A stretch of DNA of 64,000 bases, from assembly GCF_028993575.1 (NCBI RefSeq), contig NZ_CP118615.1:2852001-2916000 (forward strand), written 5' to 3'. A program made the translations under genes and the position numbers. The stretch comes from Micromonospora cathayae (lineage in GTDB: Bacteria; Actinomycetota; Actinomycetes; Mycobacteriales; Micromonosporaceae). Shown piece by piece: positions 52,039-60,024 of the stretch. The notes below the pieces were generated by a model, which did not search any database, had not been told where the DNA came from, and was given only the letters and a program-made list of their open reading frames with translations. Each line of letters opens with the position of its first letter. Position 1 is the stretch's first letter.

Positions 52039-54563
52039 GCGAGGCACACGGGGGAGGACCTGCCCGGCAGGCCCTGCACGACGGCTGGACCCTGCGGGCG
52101 GTGCCCGACCCGGGAGTCCCCACGGAGGTGGCGGGGGCGGTCGTGCCCGCCACCGTCCCCGGCTGCGTGCACACCGACCTGCTCGCCGCCGGCCTGATCC
52201 CCGACCCCTACCTCGACGACAACGAGACGCGGCTGGCCTGGATCGGCCGCACCGACTGGGTGTACGAGACGACCTTCGACCGGCCGCCGGGGGAGCCGGA
52301 CCGGCTCGACCTGGTCTGCGCCGGCCTCGACACGGTCGCCACGCTCACCCTCAACGGCGTCGAGGTCGGCCGGACCGAGAACATGCACCGGGGGTACCGG
52401 TTCGACGTGGCGGCCCTGCTGCGCGACGAGGACAACCACCTCGCCGTCCGGTTCGACTCCGCCTACCGGTACGCCGAAGCGCACCGGGACCGGCTCGGCG
52501 ACCGGCCCAACGCGTACCCGGAGCCGTTCCACTTCATCCGCAAGATGGCCTGCAACTTCGGCTGGGACTGGGGGCCGACCCTGGTCACCGCCGGCATCTG
52601 GCAGGACATCGGCCTGCACGCCTGGTCCACCGCCCGGCTCGGCACGGTCCGTCCGCTGGTGACCGTCGCCGACGGCACCGGCACCGTCGAACTGCACGTC
52701 GAGATCGACCGCGCGTCCGACGGTCCGGCTGGCGGCGGCCTCCCGGCCCCCGGTGGTCCGGCCGGCGGCGGCGGTCCGGCCCCCGCCGATGTACCGGTGG
52801 TCGTGCGGGCCACGGTGGCCGGAGTGACCGGCGAAGTGGTCGTCCCGGCCGGGGGCCGCGTCGCCGTGCTCACCCTCACCGTCGACGACCCCGAGCTGTG
52901 GTGGCCCCGGGGGTACGGCGAGCCGCACCGGTACGACCTGGCGGTGACCCTGACCGGCCCGGACGGTACCCCGTTGGACACCTGGAGCCACCGGATCGGG
53001 TTCCGGTCGGTCCGGCTGGACACCGGAGCCGATCAGCACGGCTCGGCGTTCACCCTGGTCGTCAACGACGTGCCGGTCTTCGTCCGGGGCGTCAACTGGA
53101 TCCCCGACGACGTGTTCCCGAACCGGGTCACCCGGGACCGGCTGGCCCACCGCTTCGACCAGGCGACCGGGGCGAACGTCAACCTGCTGCGGGTCTGGGG
53201 CGGTGGCCGGTACGAGTCGACGGACTTCTACGACCTCGCCGACGAACGTGGTCTCCTCGTCCAGCAGGACTTCCTGTTCGCCTGCGCCGCCTACCCGGAG
53301 GAGGAGCCGTTCGCCGGCGAGGTCGAGGCGGAGGCCCGGGAGCAGGTGGCCCGGCTGGCCGCCCATCCGTCGCTGGTGCTGTGGACCGGCAACAACGAGA
53401 ACATCTGGGGCTGGCACGACTGGGACTGGCAGGACGCCCTCGCCGGGCGTACCTGGGGGCGGGGTTACTACCTGGACCTGCTGCCGAAGGTCGTCGCCGA
53501 ACTCGACCCGACCCGCCCGTACTGGCCGGGCAGTCCGTGGTCGGGTTCCGACGACGTCCACCCCAACGACCCGGCGCACGGCACCACGCACATCTGGGAC
53601 GTCTGGAACACCGACGACTACACGAAGTACCGGGAGTACCTGCCCCGGTTCGTGGCCGAGTTCGGCTACCAGGCCCCACCGGCGTACGCGACGCTGCGCC
53701 GGGCGCTCTCCGACGACCCGCTCGCCCCGGACTCGCCCGGCATGGCCCACCACCAGAAGGCCACCGACGGGGACCGCAAACTCCAGCGCGGGCTGGACGC
53801 GCACCTGCCGGTCCCGGCCGACTTCGACGAGTGGCACTACCTGACCCAGGTCAACCAGGCCCGGGCCATCGCGCTCGGGGTGGAGCACTTCCGGGCCCAC
53901 CGGGGCGTCTGCATGGGCACCATCGTCTGGCAGCTCAACGACTGCTGGCCGGTCACCTCCTGGTCGGCGGTCGACGGGGACGGCCGCCGCAAACCGCTGT
54001 GGTACGCGCTGCGGCACGCGTACGCCGACCGGCTGCTCACCGTGCAGCCCCGCGACGGCGGGCTGGTGCTGGTGGCGGTGAACGACAGCCGGCAGCGGTG
54101 GCGGGCCACCGCCACCGTCACCCGGCACACCGTCACCGGGGAGTCCCGGGCCAAGACCGGGTACGACCTGGACGTGTCGCCCGGCGCGGTGCTGGAGTTG
54201 CCGCTGCCGCCGGATCTGGCGTCGCCCGAGGACGCCACCCGGGAGTTGCTGGTCGCCGAGGCCGGCGACACCGCCGAGCGGGCGCTGTGGTTCTTCGCCG
54301 AGGACCGGGACGTCCCCTGGCCGGCGGCGGCGTACGACAGCACGGTCACCCCGGTCGACGGGGGCGTACGGGTCCGGGTCACCGCCCGCACCGTGCTGCG
54401 TGACCTGACCCTGTTCCCGGACCGCCTCGACCCGGCCGCCGAGGTGGACCGCGCCCTGGTCACCCTGCTCCCCGGCGAGTCGGCGACCTTCACCGTCCGC
54501 ACCGGACGGTCGCTCGATCCGGCCGCCCTCACCGCCCGCCCGGTGCTGCGTGCCGTCAACTGA
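52035..54563 (+). CDS. GH2 beta-mannosidase
   Basis: An 842-residue glycoside hydrolase family 2 enzyme that would release mannose from the non-reducing end of beta-mannooligosaccharides. Domains: sugar-binding jelly roll (1-215; DWVYETTFDRPPG), Ig-like (about 215-330), TIM barrel (about 335-690) and C-terminal beta domains. The acid/base is E455 (TGNNENIWGW) and the nucleophile E542 (VAEFGYQAPP), motifs typical of beta-mannosidases within GH2; the aglycone signature WQLNDCWPVTSWS follows. No signal peptide, so it acts inside the cell on imported sugars. A Gly/Pro/Ala linker (about 229-255) is longer than usual. TTG start overlaps the permease stop. Exo-beta-glucosaminidase is a less likely alternative. 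Confidence 0.88.
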   Translation: MSEAHGGGPARQALHDGWTLRAVPDPGVPTEVAGAVVPATVPGCVHTDLLAAGLIPDPYLDDNETRLAWIGRTDWVYETTFDRPPGEPDRLDLVCAGLDTVATLTLNGVEVGRTENMHRGYRFDVAALLRDEDNHLAVRFDSAYRYAEAHRDRLGDRPNAYPEPFHFIRKMACNFGWDWGPTLVTAGIWQDIGLHAWSTARLGTVRPLVTVADGTGTVELHVEIDRASDGPAGGGLPAPGGPAGGGGPAPADVPVVVRATVAGVTGEVVVPAGGRVAVLTLTVDDPELWWPRGYGEPHRYDLAVTLTGPDGTPLDTWSHRIGFRSVRLDTGADQHGSAFTLVVNDVPVFVRGVNWIPDDVFPNRVTRDRLAHRFDQATGANVNLLRVWGGGRYESTDFYDLADERGLLVQQDFLFACAAYPEEEPFAGEVEAEAREQVARLAAHPSLVLWTGNNENIWGWHDWDWQDALAGRTWGRGYYLDLLPKVVAELDPTRPYWPGSPWSGSDDVHPNDPAHGTTHIWDVWNTDDYTKYREYLPRFVAEFGYQAPPAYATLRRALSDDPLAPDSPGMAHHQKATDGDRKLQRGLDAHLPVPADFDEWHYLTQVNQARAIALGVEHFRAHRGVCMGTIVWQLNDCWPVTSWSAVDGDGRRKPLWYALRHAYADRLLTVQPRDGGLVLVAVNDSRQRWRATATVTRHTVTGESRAKTGYDLDVSPGAVLELPLPPDLASPEDATRELLVAEAGDTAERALWFFAEDRDVPWPAAAYDSTVTPVDGGVRVRVTARTVLRDLTLFPDRLDPAAEVDRALVTLLPGESATFTVRTGRSLDPAALTARPVLRAVN

Positions 54564-54620
54564 ACCGCCCGGAAGTCGTCAACCGAACCCCACGGAAGCC
54601 GTGGACTGAACCGCACGGAA
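54552..54620 (+). repeat. 23-bp tandem repeat spanning the beta-mannosidase stop codon
   Basis: Three contiguous 23-bp units at 54552-54574, 54575-54597 and 54598-54620, consensus gccgtcaactgaaccgcacggaa. The first contains the TGA stop; the third again has actgaacc. The array runs straight into the terminator stem. Confidence 0.9.
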
Positions 54621-54663
54621 GGGGATCCGCTCTGTCGCCTCGGGGCGCAGGGCGGATCCCCTT
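54619..54663 (+). terminator. terminator of the mannoside operon
   Basis: Perfect 12-bp stem aaggggatccgc (54619-54630) / gcggatcccctt (54652-54663) with a 21-nt loop that can itself fold, followed by tcccg. It lies 55 bp after the stop, just past the 23-bp repeats. Confidence 0.8.
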
Positions 54664-54688
54664 TCCCGTGTCCCGCTACTAGACGGCG

Positions 54689-54709
54689 CATAGTACCGGC
54701 AGTATTATG
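54689..54709. promoter_or_regulatory. PadR operator candidate
   Basis: catagtaccggcagtattat followed by g, a 21-bp imperfect palindrome (half-site CATA-r-TAC-y-G) that ends at the first possible ATG of the padR gene. AT-rich ATAC-type half-sites suit PadR regulators; it probably overlaps the promoter -10 and serves autoregulation. Confidence 0.5.
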
Positions 54710-54715
54710 TGTCGC

Positions 54716-55117
54716 ATGATACCGGCGGCGGGTGGGACGGACGATTCGGCCGAGCGGCAGGCCCAGCTCCTGCGCGGCTGTCTGGACATGTGCCTGCTGG
54801 CGTTGCTCGCCGCCGAGCCGGCGCACGGCTACGAGCTGGTCCACCGGCTCGACGCCGCCGGATTCGGCCCGGTCAGCTACGGCACCGTCTACCCCCTGAT
54901 CACCCGCCTGCACCGGCTGGGGCTCGTCGCCAACGCGCGACAACCCAGCCCCAACGGGCCGCCCCGCAAGGTCTACCGGCTCACCGACACCGGCCACGAC
55001 CGGCTGCGCGCCTGGCGTGAGCAGTGGTTCCAGTTCGCGGACGTGGTGAACGGAACCCTCGCCGTCCGGCCACCGAAACCAGGAGACGACCATGAGCACG
55101 TCCACACCGGCAGTTGA
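54716..55117 (+). CDS. PadR-family transcriptional regulator
   Basis: A 133-residue PadR winged-helix repressor: LLALLAAEPAHGYELVHRLD, GFGPVSYGTVYPLITRLHRL, then LGLVANARQPSPNGPPRKVY and RLTDTGHDRLRAWREQW. The conserved GxVYPxIxRL recognition helix is complete. ATG codons at 54707 and 54716 are both possible; the first forms the end of the palindromic operator candidate, so the second is preferred. It overlaps the next gene, a HAAS-like membrane protein, by 26 bases; this pairing is common, with the PadR controlling its own operon. The effector is unknown. Confidence 0.9.
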   Translation: MIPAAGGTDDSAERQAQLLRGCLDMCLLALLAAEPAHGYELVHRLDAAGFGPVSYGTVYPLITRLHRLGLVANARQPSPNGPPRKVYRLTDTGHDRLRAWREQWFQFADVVNGTLAVRPPKPGDDHEHVHTGS

Positions 55118-55751
55118 CCGTCTTCTCGCCACGGCGGACCGCGAGTGGCGGGCCCTCGGCATCCGCCCCCACGACCGGGTGACTCTCGTCGCCGACCTGC
55201 GCACCGACCTCGAAGCGGCAGCCGCCGACGGACTCGACCCGGCACAACTCCTCGGCGCCGACCCCACCGCGTTCGCCCTGCGGGTCGCCGAGGAAGCCGG
55301 CCTGGAAGCCACCCCGCCCCGGTACGGCCCGGTGCTCGCCGTCGCCAGCACGGGCGCGCTGCTCTCCCTCGTCGCGGGATTCGCCCTGGCCGCCGGGCTG
55401 CACCAGGTGTTCGTGGCGCTGTTCGACCTGCCCCCGGACGTCCGCGTGCCGGTGTGGCTCGCCGGTGGCGTCTTCTACGGTGGCGTCGTGGCGGTCGTCG
55501 TCACCGGGGCCGCCCTCGCCGTCCGCGTCCTGCTCCGGGACACGCCCCGCATCCGGCACACCGCGACCCGGCTGGCCCTGCTGCTGCCGCCCGCCATCGC
55601 GGCCGGCGTCGCCGCCGCCGTCGCGTTCGGCTGGTGGCTGGAGTACCCGCTCACCCCGCTGGTGATCGGTACCGAGGCGGCGCTCGTCCTCGTCGCGTTC
55701 CTGGCGGCGACGGCGCTGGCCCGCCGCTGGTCCGTGACGGCGGCGGCGTGA
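55092..55751 (+). CDS. HAAS-like membrane protein paired with PadR
   Basis: A 219-residue protein with an N-terminal helical domain (residues 1-70: LATADREWRALGIRPHDRVT then LVADLRTDLEAAAADGLDPA) like the HAAS/DUF1700 signalling modules that usually accompany PadR genes, and four membrane helices from about residue 78. No enzymatic motif is seen. ATG at 55092 lies inside the PadR gene with ggagacgacc ahead of it, so translation is coupled. Probably senses or acts at the membrane in a PadR-controlled response; the signal is unknown. A 13-bp stem terminator follows at 55814. Confidence 0.75.
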   Translation: MSTSTPAVDRLLATADREWRALGIRPHDRVTLVADLRTDLEAAAADGLDPAQLLGADPTAFALRVAEEAGLEATPPRYGPVLAVASTGALLSLVAGFALAAGLHQVFVALFDLPPDVRVPVWLAGGVFYGGVVAVVVTGAALAVRVLLRDTPRIRHTATRLALLLPPAIAAGVAAAVAFGWWLEYPLTPLVIGTEAALVLVAFLAATALARRWSVTAAA

Positions 55752-55813
55752 CGCTCGTCCGGTCGGTGCCGCGGGCCCGGTACCCCATCCGGTGAACTGA
55801 TCGAACCGTTCGG

Positions 55814-55848
55814 AAGAGCCGGGACGGCAGCCCGTCGTCCCGGCTCTT
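55814..55848 (+). terminator. terminator after the PadR/HAAS operon
   Basis: Perfect 13-bp stem aagagccgggacg (55814-55826) / cgtcccggctctt (55836-55848) with a 9-nt loop, followed by gacatc. Confidence 0.8.
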
Positions 55849-55966
55849 GACATCACCTGATCCATGGACGAAAGTCGATCCCACTGGCAGAGGTGCGGCG
55901 GCGCGCTCCTTCCCCTCCCGAAGGCCCTCCCCGCGAAGGCCCGCTCCCCGGAAGGCACGGAACGCG

Positions 55967-57979
55967 ATGTCGCCTGCGTACACCCGTCGTCACCTGCTCC
56001 GCCTCGGCGGCACCACCCTCGTGGTCGCCGGCACCACCGGATTCGCCCTGCCCGCCCTGGCCGCCAGCGCGGTCACCGCCGACCTGGTCGTCTACGGGGC
56101 CACCTCGGCCGGCATCGTCGCCGCCGTGCAGATGCGCCGGATGGGGCGTACCGCGATCGTCCTCGAACCCGGCGACCACGTCGGCGGCCTCACCACCGGC
56201 GGCCTCGGCTACACCGACAGCGGCACCAGCGCCTCCATCGGCGGCATCGCCGGCGAGTTCTACCGCCGGGTGCACGCCAGGTACCACGGCAACACCGTCA
56301 CCCCCGACTCGCCGATGCGGCTGGTCTTCGAACCGCACGTGGCCGCCGAGGTCTTCGACGACCTGCTCGCCGAAGAGGGCGTGCCCGTCTACCTGGGCGT
56401 CCGGCTCACCTCGGTGACCAAGACCGGCAACCGGATCACCGCGCTCACCGCCGACAACGGGCAGACCTTCACCGGGCCGATGTTCGTCGACGCCACCTAC
56501 GAGGGCGACCTGATGGCGCGGGCCGGCGTGGCGTACACCGTCGGCCGGGAGGCCAACACGGTGTACGGCGAGACCGTCAACGGGGTGCAACTCCGCAACG
56601 CGCACCAGTTCACTCTGCCCGTCGACCCGTACGTGGTGCCCGGCAACCCGGCCAGCGGCATCCTGCCCGGCATCTCCACCGCCCCGGTCGCGCCCAACGG
56701 CACCGGCGACGACCGCATCCAGGCGTACAACTTCCGGATGTGCCTGACCAGGGCGGCCGACCGGATCCCGTTCCCCAAGCCGGCCGGCTACGACCCGGCC
56801 GACTACGAGATCCTGCTCCGCTACGTGCAGGCCGGCTTCACCGGGCCGTTCTTCACCACCCAGGGCGTCGGCAACGGCAAGACCGACTCCAACAACCACG
56901 GCGCGTTCTCCACCGACTTCATCGGCGCCAACTACACCTACCCCACCGCCGGCCACGCCGCCCGGCAGAGCATCGTCGCCGACCACCGCACCTACCAGCA
57001 GGGCCTGATGTGGTTCCTGGCGAACGACCCCCGGCTCCCGGCGACCATCCGCACCGCCACCGCCGCCTGGGGCCTGGCCGCCGACGAGTTCACCGCCACC
57101 GGTGGCTGGCCGCCCCAGCTGTACGTCCGGGAGGCCCGCCGGATGGTGTCGGCGTACGTGATGACCGAGCGGGACTGCCGGGGCAGCGTACGGGCCGCCG
57201 ACTCGGTCGGCCTGGCCAGCTACACCATGGACTCGCACAACTGCCAGCGGGTCGTCGTGAACGGGGTGGTCAAGAACGAGGGCGACGTGCAGGTCGGGGT
57301 GCCCGGCCCGTACCCGATCGCCTACCGCTCGATCGTGCCCACCGAGGCGCAGTGCGCCAACCTGTTCGTCCCGGTCTGCCTGTCGGCCAGCCACATCGCG
57401 TACGGCTCGATCCGGATGGAACCGGTCTTCATGATCCTCGCCCAGTCCGCGGCGACCGCCGCCAAACTGGCCCTGGACGCCGGCGGCGTGCCGGTGCAGC
57501 AGGTGAACGTCGCCGCCCTCCAGACCCGGCTGCGGCAGGACGGGCAGCACCTCCAGTGGCCGCCGGTCACCCCCGGCGAGATCATCCTCGACAACGCCGC
57601 CGCCTCGGTGACCCGGGGCGGCACCTGGCTCACCAGCACGGCCATCGCCGGCTACTACGGCGTCGACTACGAACACGACGGCAACACCGGCAAGGGCGTC
57701 AACCGGCTGCGGTTCACCCCGTCCCTGCCGGCCGCCGGCCCGTACGCGGTCAGCCTCCGCTGGACCGCCGACCCCAACCGGGCCAGCAACGTACCGGTCG
57801 ACGTGGTGCACAGCGGCGGCGTCACCACCCGTACCGTCGACCAGCGCACCTCCGGCGGACAGTGGGTGCCGCTCGGCACGTACACCTTCGCGGCCGGCAC
57901 GGCCGGCAGCGTGCTGATCCGCACCGACGGCACCGACGGGTACGTGGTCGCCGACGCCGCCCGTTTCGTCCCCGCCTGA
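55967..57979 (+). CDS. Tat-exported FAD-dependent oxidoreductase with C-terminal golvesin-like domain
   Basis: A 670-residue secreted flavoprotein. The signal has a twin-arginine motif (TRRHLLRLGG) and ends near LPALAAS (about residue 33), so export would occur folded with cofactor. An FAD-binding Rossmann start follows (DLVVYGATSAGIVAAVQMRR; LEPGDHVGGLTTGGLGYTDS), with the family block MFVDATYEGDLMARAGVAYT and CLSASHIAYGSIRMEPVFM near 490. Residues about 545-670 form a beta-sandwich like the golvesin/xanthan-lyase C-terminal domain, probably carbohydrate-binding. Relatives are annotated as FAD-dependent oxidoreductase or xanthan lyase and remain uncharacterised. ATG at 55967; monocistronic. 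Confidence 0.8.
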   Translation: MSPAYTRRHLLRLGGTTLVVAGTTGFALPALAASAVTADLVVYGATSAGIVAAVQMRRMGRTAIVLEPGDHVGGLTTGGLGYTDSGTSASIGGIAGEFYRRVHARYHGNTVTPDSPMRLVFEPHVAAEVFDDLLAEEGVPVYLGVRLTSVTKTGNRITALTADNGQTFTGPMFVDATYEGDLMARAGVAYTVGREANTVYGETVNGVQLRNAHQFTLPVDPYVVPGNPASGILPGISTAPVAPNGTGDDRIQAYNFRMCLTRAADRIPFPKPAGYDPADYEILLRYVQAGFTGPFFTTQGVGNGKTDSNNHGAFSTDFIGANYTYPTAGHAARQSIVADHRTYQQGLMWFLANDPRLPATIRTATAAWGLAADEFTATGGWPPQLYVREARRMVSAYVMTERDCRGSVRAADSVGLASYTMDSHNCQRVVVNGVVKNEGDVQVGVPGPYPIAYRSIVPTEAQCANLFVPVCLSASHIAYGSIRMEPVFMILAQSAATAAKLALDAGGVPVQQVNVAALQTRLRQDGQHLQWPPVTPGEIILDNAAASVTRGGTWLTSTAIAGYYGVDYEHDGNTGKGVNRLRFTPSLPAAGPYAVSLRWTADPNRASNVPVDVVHSGGVTTRTVDQRTSGGQWVPLGTYTFAAGTAGSVLIRTDGTDGYVVADAARFVPA

Positions 57980-58011
57980 GCGGGGCGGAGCGGGACCGAC
58001 TGACGGGTCGG

Positions 58012-58692
58012 CTACGGGGCTGCCTGGCCGGGGCGGACCAGCCCGGTCTGGTAGGCGATGACGACCAGCTGCGCCCGGTCCCGGACGCCGAGCTTGGTCA
58101 TGGCCCGGTTGACGTGGGTCTTGGCGGTCAGCGGCGAGAGGTACAGCCGGCCGGCGATCTCGTCGTTGGACAGCCCGTGCGCGACGAGCGTGAGCACCTC
58201 CCGTTCGCGTTCGGTGAGACCGTCGAGCGGGGCCGGCGTGGGCAGCGGACCGGGCGGCGGGGCCTGCGCCAGGAACCGGCCGACCAGGCTCGCGGTCGCC
58301 CGCGGCGAGAGCAGGGCCTCACCGGCGGCGACCACCCGGATGGCACGGACCAGGTCGGCCGGTTCGACCCCCTTGCCGAGGAAGCCGCTCGCGCCGGCCC
58401 GCAACGCGAACACCACGTTGTCGTCGTTCTCGAAGGTGGTGAGCACCAGGACCCGTACGCCGGCCAGGTCCTCGTCGGCGGCGATCAGCCGGGTCGCCTC
58501 GATACCGTCCAGCTCCGGCATCCGGATGTCCATCAGCACGACGTTTGCGCGGGTCGACCGGGCCTTCTCGACCGCCTCCCGGCCGTTGGCCGCCTCACCC
58601 ACCACCTCGAGATCCGGCTCGGCACCGATGATCATGGAGAAGCCGGCCCGGATCAGGGCCTGGTCGTCGGCGAGCAGCACCCGGATCGTCAT
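58012..58692 (-). CDS. NarL/LuxR-family response regulator
   Basis: A 226-residue response regulator: receiver domain with acidic pocket (LLADDQ), phospho-acceptor D55 (VVLMDIRMPE), T (VLVLTTFEND) and K (GFLGKGVEP), then a LuxR-type HTH (LTEREREVLTLVAHGLSNDE, TAKTHVNRAMTKLGVRDRAQ). The ATG at 58692 overlaps the upstream kinase stop; a GTG at 58695 would give a four-base GTGA overlap. Paired with the histidine kinase, it probably controls the divergent ABC transporter operon, a frequent layout for this family. Confidence 0.93.
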   Translation of the reverse strand: MTIRVLLADDQALIRAGFSMIIGAEPDLEVVGEAANGREAVEKARSTRANVVLMDIRMPELDGIEATRLIAADEDLAGVRVLVLTTFENDDNVVFALRAGASGFLGKGVEPADLVRAIRVVAAGEALLSPRATASLVGRFLAQAPPPGPLPTPAPLDGLTEREREVLTLVAHGLSNDEIAGRLYLSPLTAKTHVNRAMTKLGVRDRAQLVVIAYQTGLVRPGQAAP

Positions 58693-59888
58693 CACGACAC
58701 CTCCCGGGGCGCCGGCAGTTCGGCATGCACCCGGAACCGGCCGTCGCCGTCGGGAACGACGGTCACCGTCCCACCCGCCGCCGAGGCGCGTTCCCGCATC
58801 CCGACCAGCCCGTAGCCGGGTTCGCTGTCCGGTTTCCGGGCCACCGGCACGTTCGTCACGTCGAGCAGGAGCCGGTCCGCCCCGTACGTCACCACCAGTA
58901 ACGCCTCCCCCGTACCGTGCTTCTGGGCGTTGGTCAACGCCTCCTGGACGATCCGGTAAGCGGCCAGATCCACCACGGCGGGCAGCTCCCGGGCCGTACC
59001 GTGCTGCCGGTGCTCGACCCGCAACCCGGCGGCGGCGAACCCGTCCAACAGCTCCGACAGCCGGGCCAGGCCACGGGTCGGCCCGACGGCCACCTCCCGG
59101 TCGTCGGCACCGCGCAACACACCCACCACCGAGCCCAGTTCCTTGAGTACCGTGTCGGCGGCCCGCCGGATGTGGGCCAGCGCCGGGGCGACCGCCTCCG
59201 GCCGCGTGGACAGCACGTGCGCGGCGGCCCCGGCCTGGACGTTGATCACCGCGATGTGGTGGGCGACCACGTCGTGCAGTTCCCGGGCGATGCGCAGCCG
59301 CTCCTCGGCGACCCGACGGCGGGCCTCCTCCTCGCGGGTCTCCTCGGCACGTCGGGCCCGGGCCTCCACCTCGGCGACGTATGCCCGACGACTGCGCGCG
59401 GCGTCACCGAACGCCACCGCCGCGATCCACCACGCCGCCGTGCCCACGTTCTCCTGCGACCACCAGCCACCCGCGCCGAACACGCCCCCCACCAGGAACA
59501 GGACGGCCGCACACCCGCCGACCAGCAGCCACGTGCCCCGCCGGTCGGTGCGCGCCGCGAACGTGACGGTCACGATCACCCCGGTACCGATCACCAGCGG
59601 GTGCCGGTGCCCGGTGACGACCAGGAAGCCCGCCGAGACGGCGACCCCGAAGACCAGCATCGGCGCGGGCCACCGGCGACGCCCGGCCAGCATCACCAGC
59701 GTCGCGACGACCGCCACGACGTCCGCCCCGACGCCGGCCCGACCCGCGGTGTGCGCCGACTCCCGGTTCCCGCCGAGCAGTATCACCAGGCCCGGCACCG
59801 CCACCAGAGCCAGCCCCAGCAGCACGTCCACGATCCAGGGACGCTGACGCCCCCATGCCCGGACCGTGGCCCATCCCATGCTGGTCAC
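58692..59888 (-). CDS. sensor histidine kinase (NarL/DesK-type)
   Basis: A 398-residue membrane kinase with four to six membrane helices in the first 150 residues, a coiled coil (VEARARRAEETREEEARRRV), the HisKA_3 dimerisation domain with phospho-His H205 (RELHDVVAHHIAVINVQAGA) and a HATPase_c domain (EALTNAQKHG; GYGLVGMRERASAAGGTVTV). No extracellular domain of size, so it senses within or near the membrane, as do kinases for cell-envelope or antimicrobial stress. GTG at 59888 or ATG at 59879 as start. Overlaps the response regulator gene and is divergent from the ABC exporter genes. Confidence 0.92.
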   Translation of the reverse strand: MTSMGWATVRAWGRQRPWIVDVLLGLALVAVPGLVILLGGNRESAHTAGRAGVGADVVAVVATLVMLAGRRRWPAPMLVFGVAVSAGFLVVTGHRHPLVIGTGVIVTVTFAARTDRRGTWLLVGGCAAVLFLVGGVFGAGGWWSQENVGTAAWWIAAVAFGDAARSRRAYVAEVEARARRAEETREEEARRRVAEERLRIARELHDVVAHHIAVINVQAGAAAHVLSTRPEAVAPALAHIRRAADTVLKELGSVVGVLRGADDREVAVGPTRGLARLSELLDGFAAAGLRVEHRQHGTARELPAVVDLAAYRIVQEALTNAQKHGTGEALLVVTYGADRLLLDVTNVPVARKPDSEPGYGLVGMRERASAAGGTVTVVPDGDGRFRVHAELPAPREVS

Positions 59889-59948
59889 CGTACGGGAGCA
59901 GGGGGCGGCGGGACGTCGTCCCGGCGCGGTAGGCGGACCGGCCGCCGA

Positions 59949-59966
59949 CTACCGCAACCGTGGTAG
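59949..59966. promoter_or_regulatory. inverted repeat in the kinase/ABC divergent region
   Basis: ctacc-gcaaccgt-ggtag (59949-59966), a 5-bp inverted repeat with 8-bp spacer in the 136-bp region between the divergent kinase and ABC genes. A reasonable place for response-regulator binding; support is position and symmetry only. Confidence 0.35.
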
Positions 59967-60024
59967 CCCGGCGGCCTGCCGCCGGACGACGCCGACTACG
60001 CCCGCCGGCCGCGACAGTTGGCGC

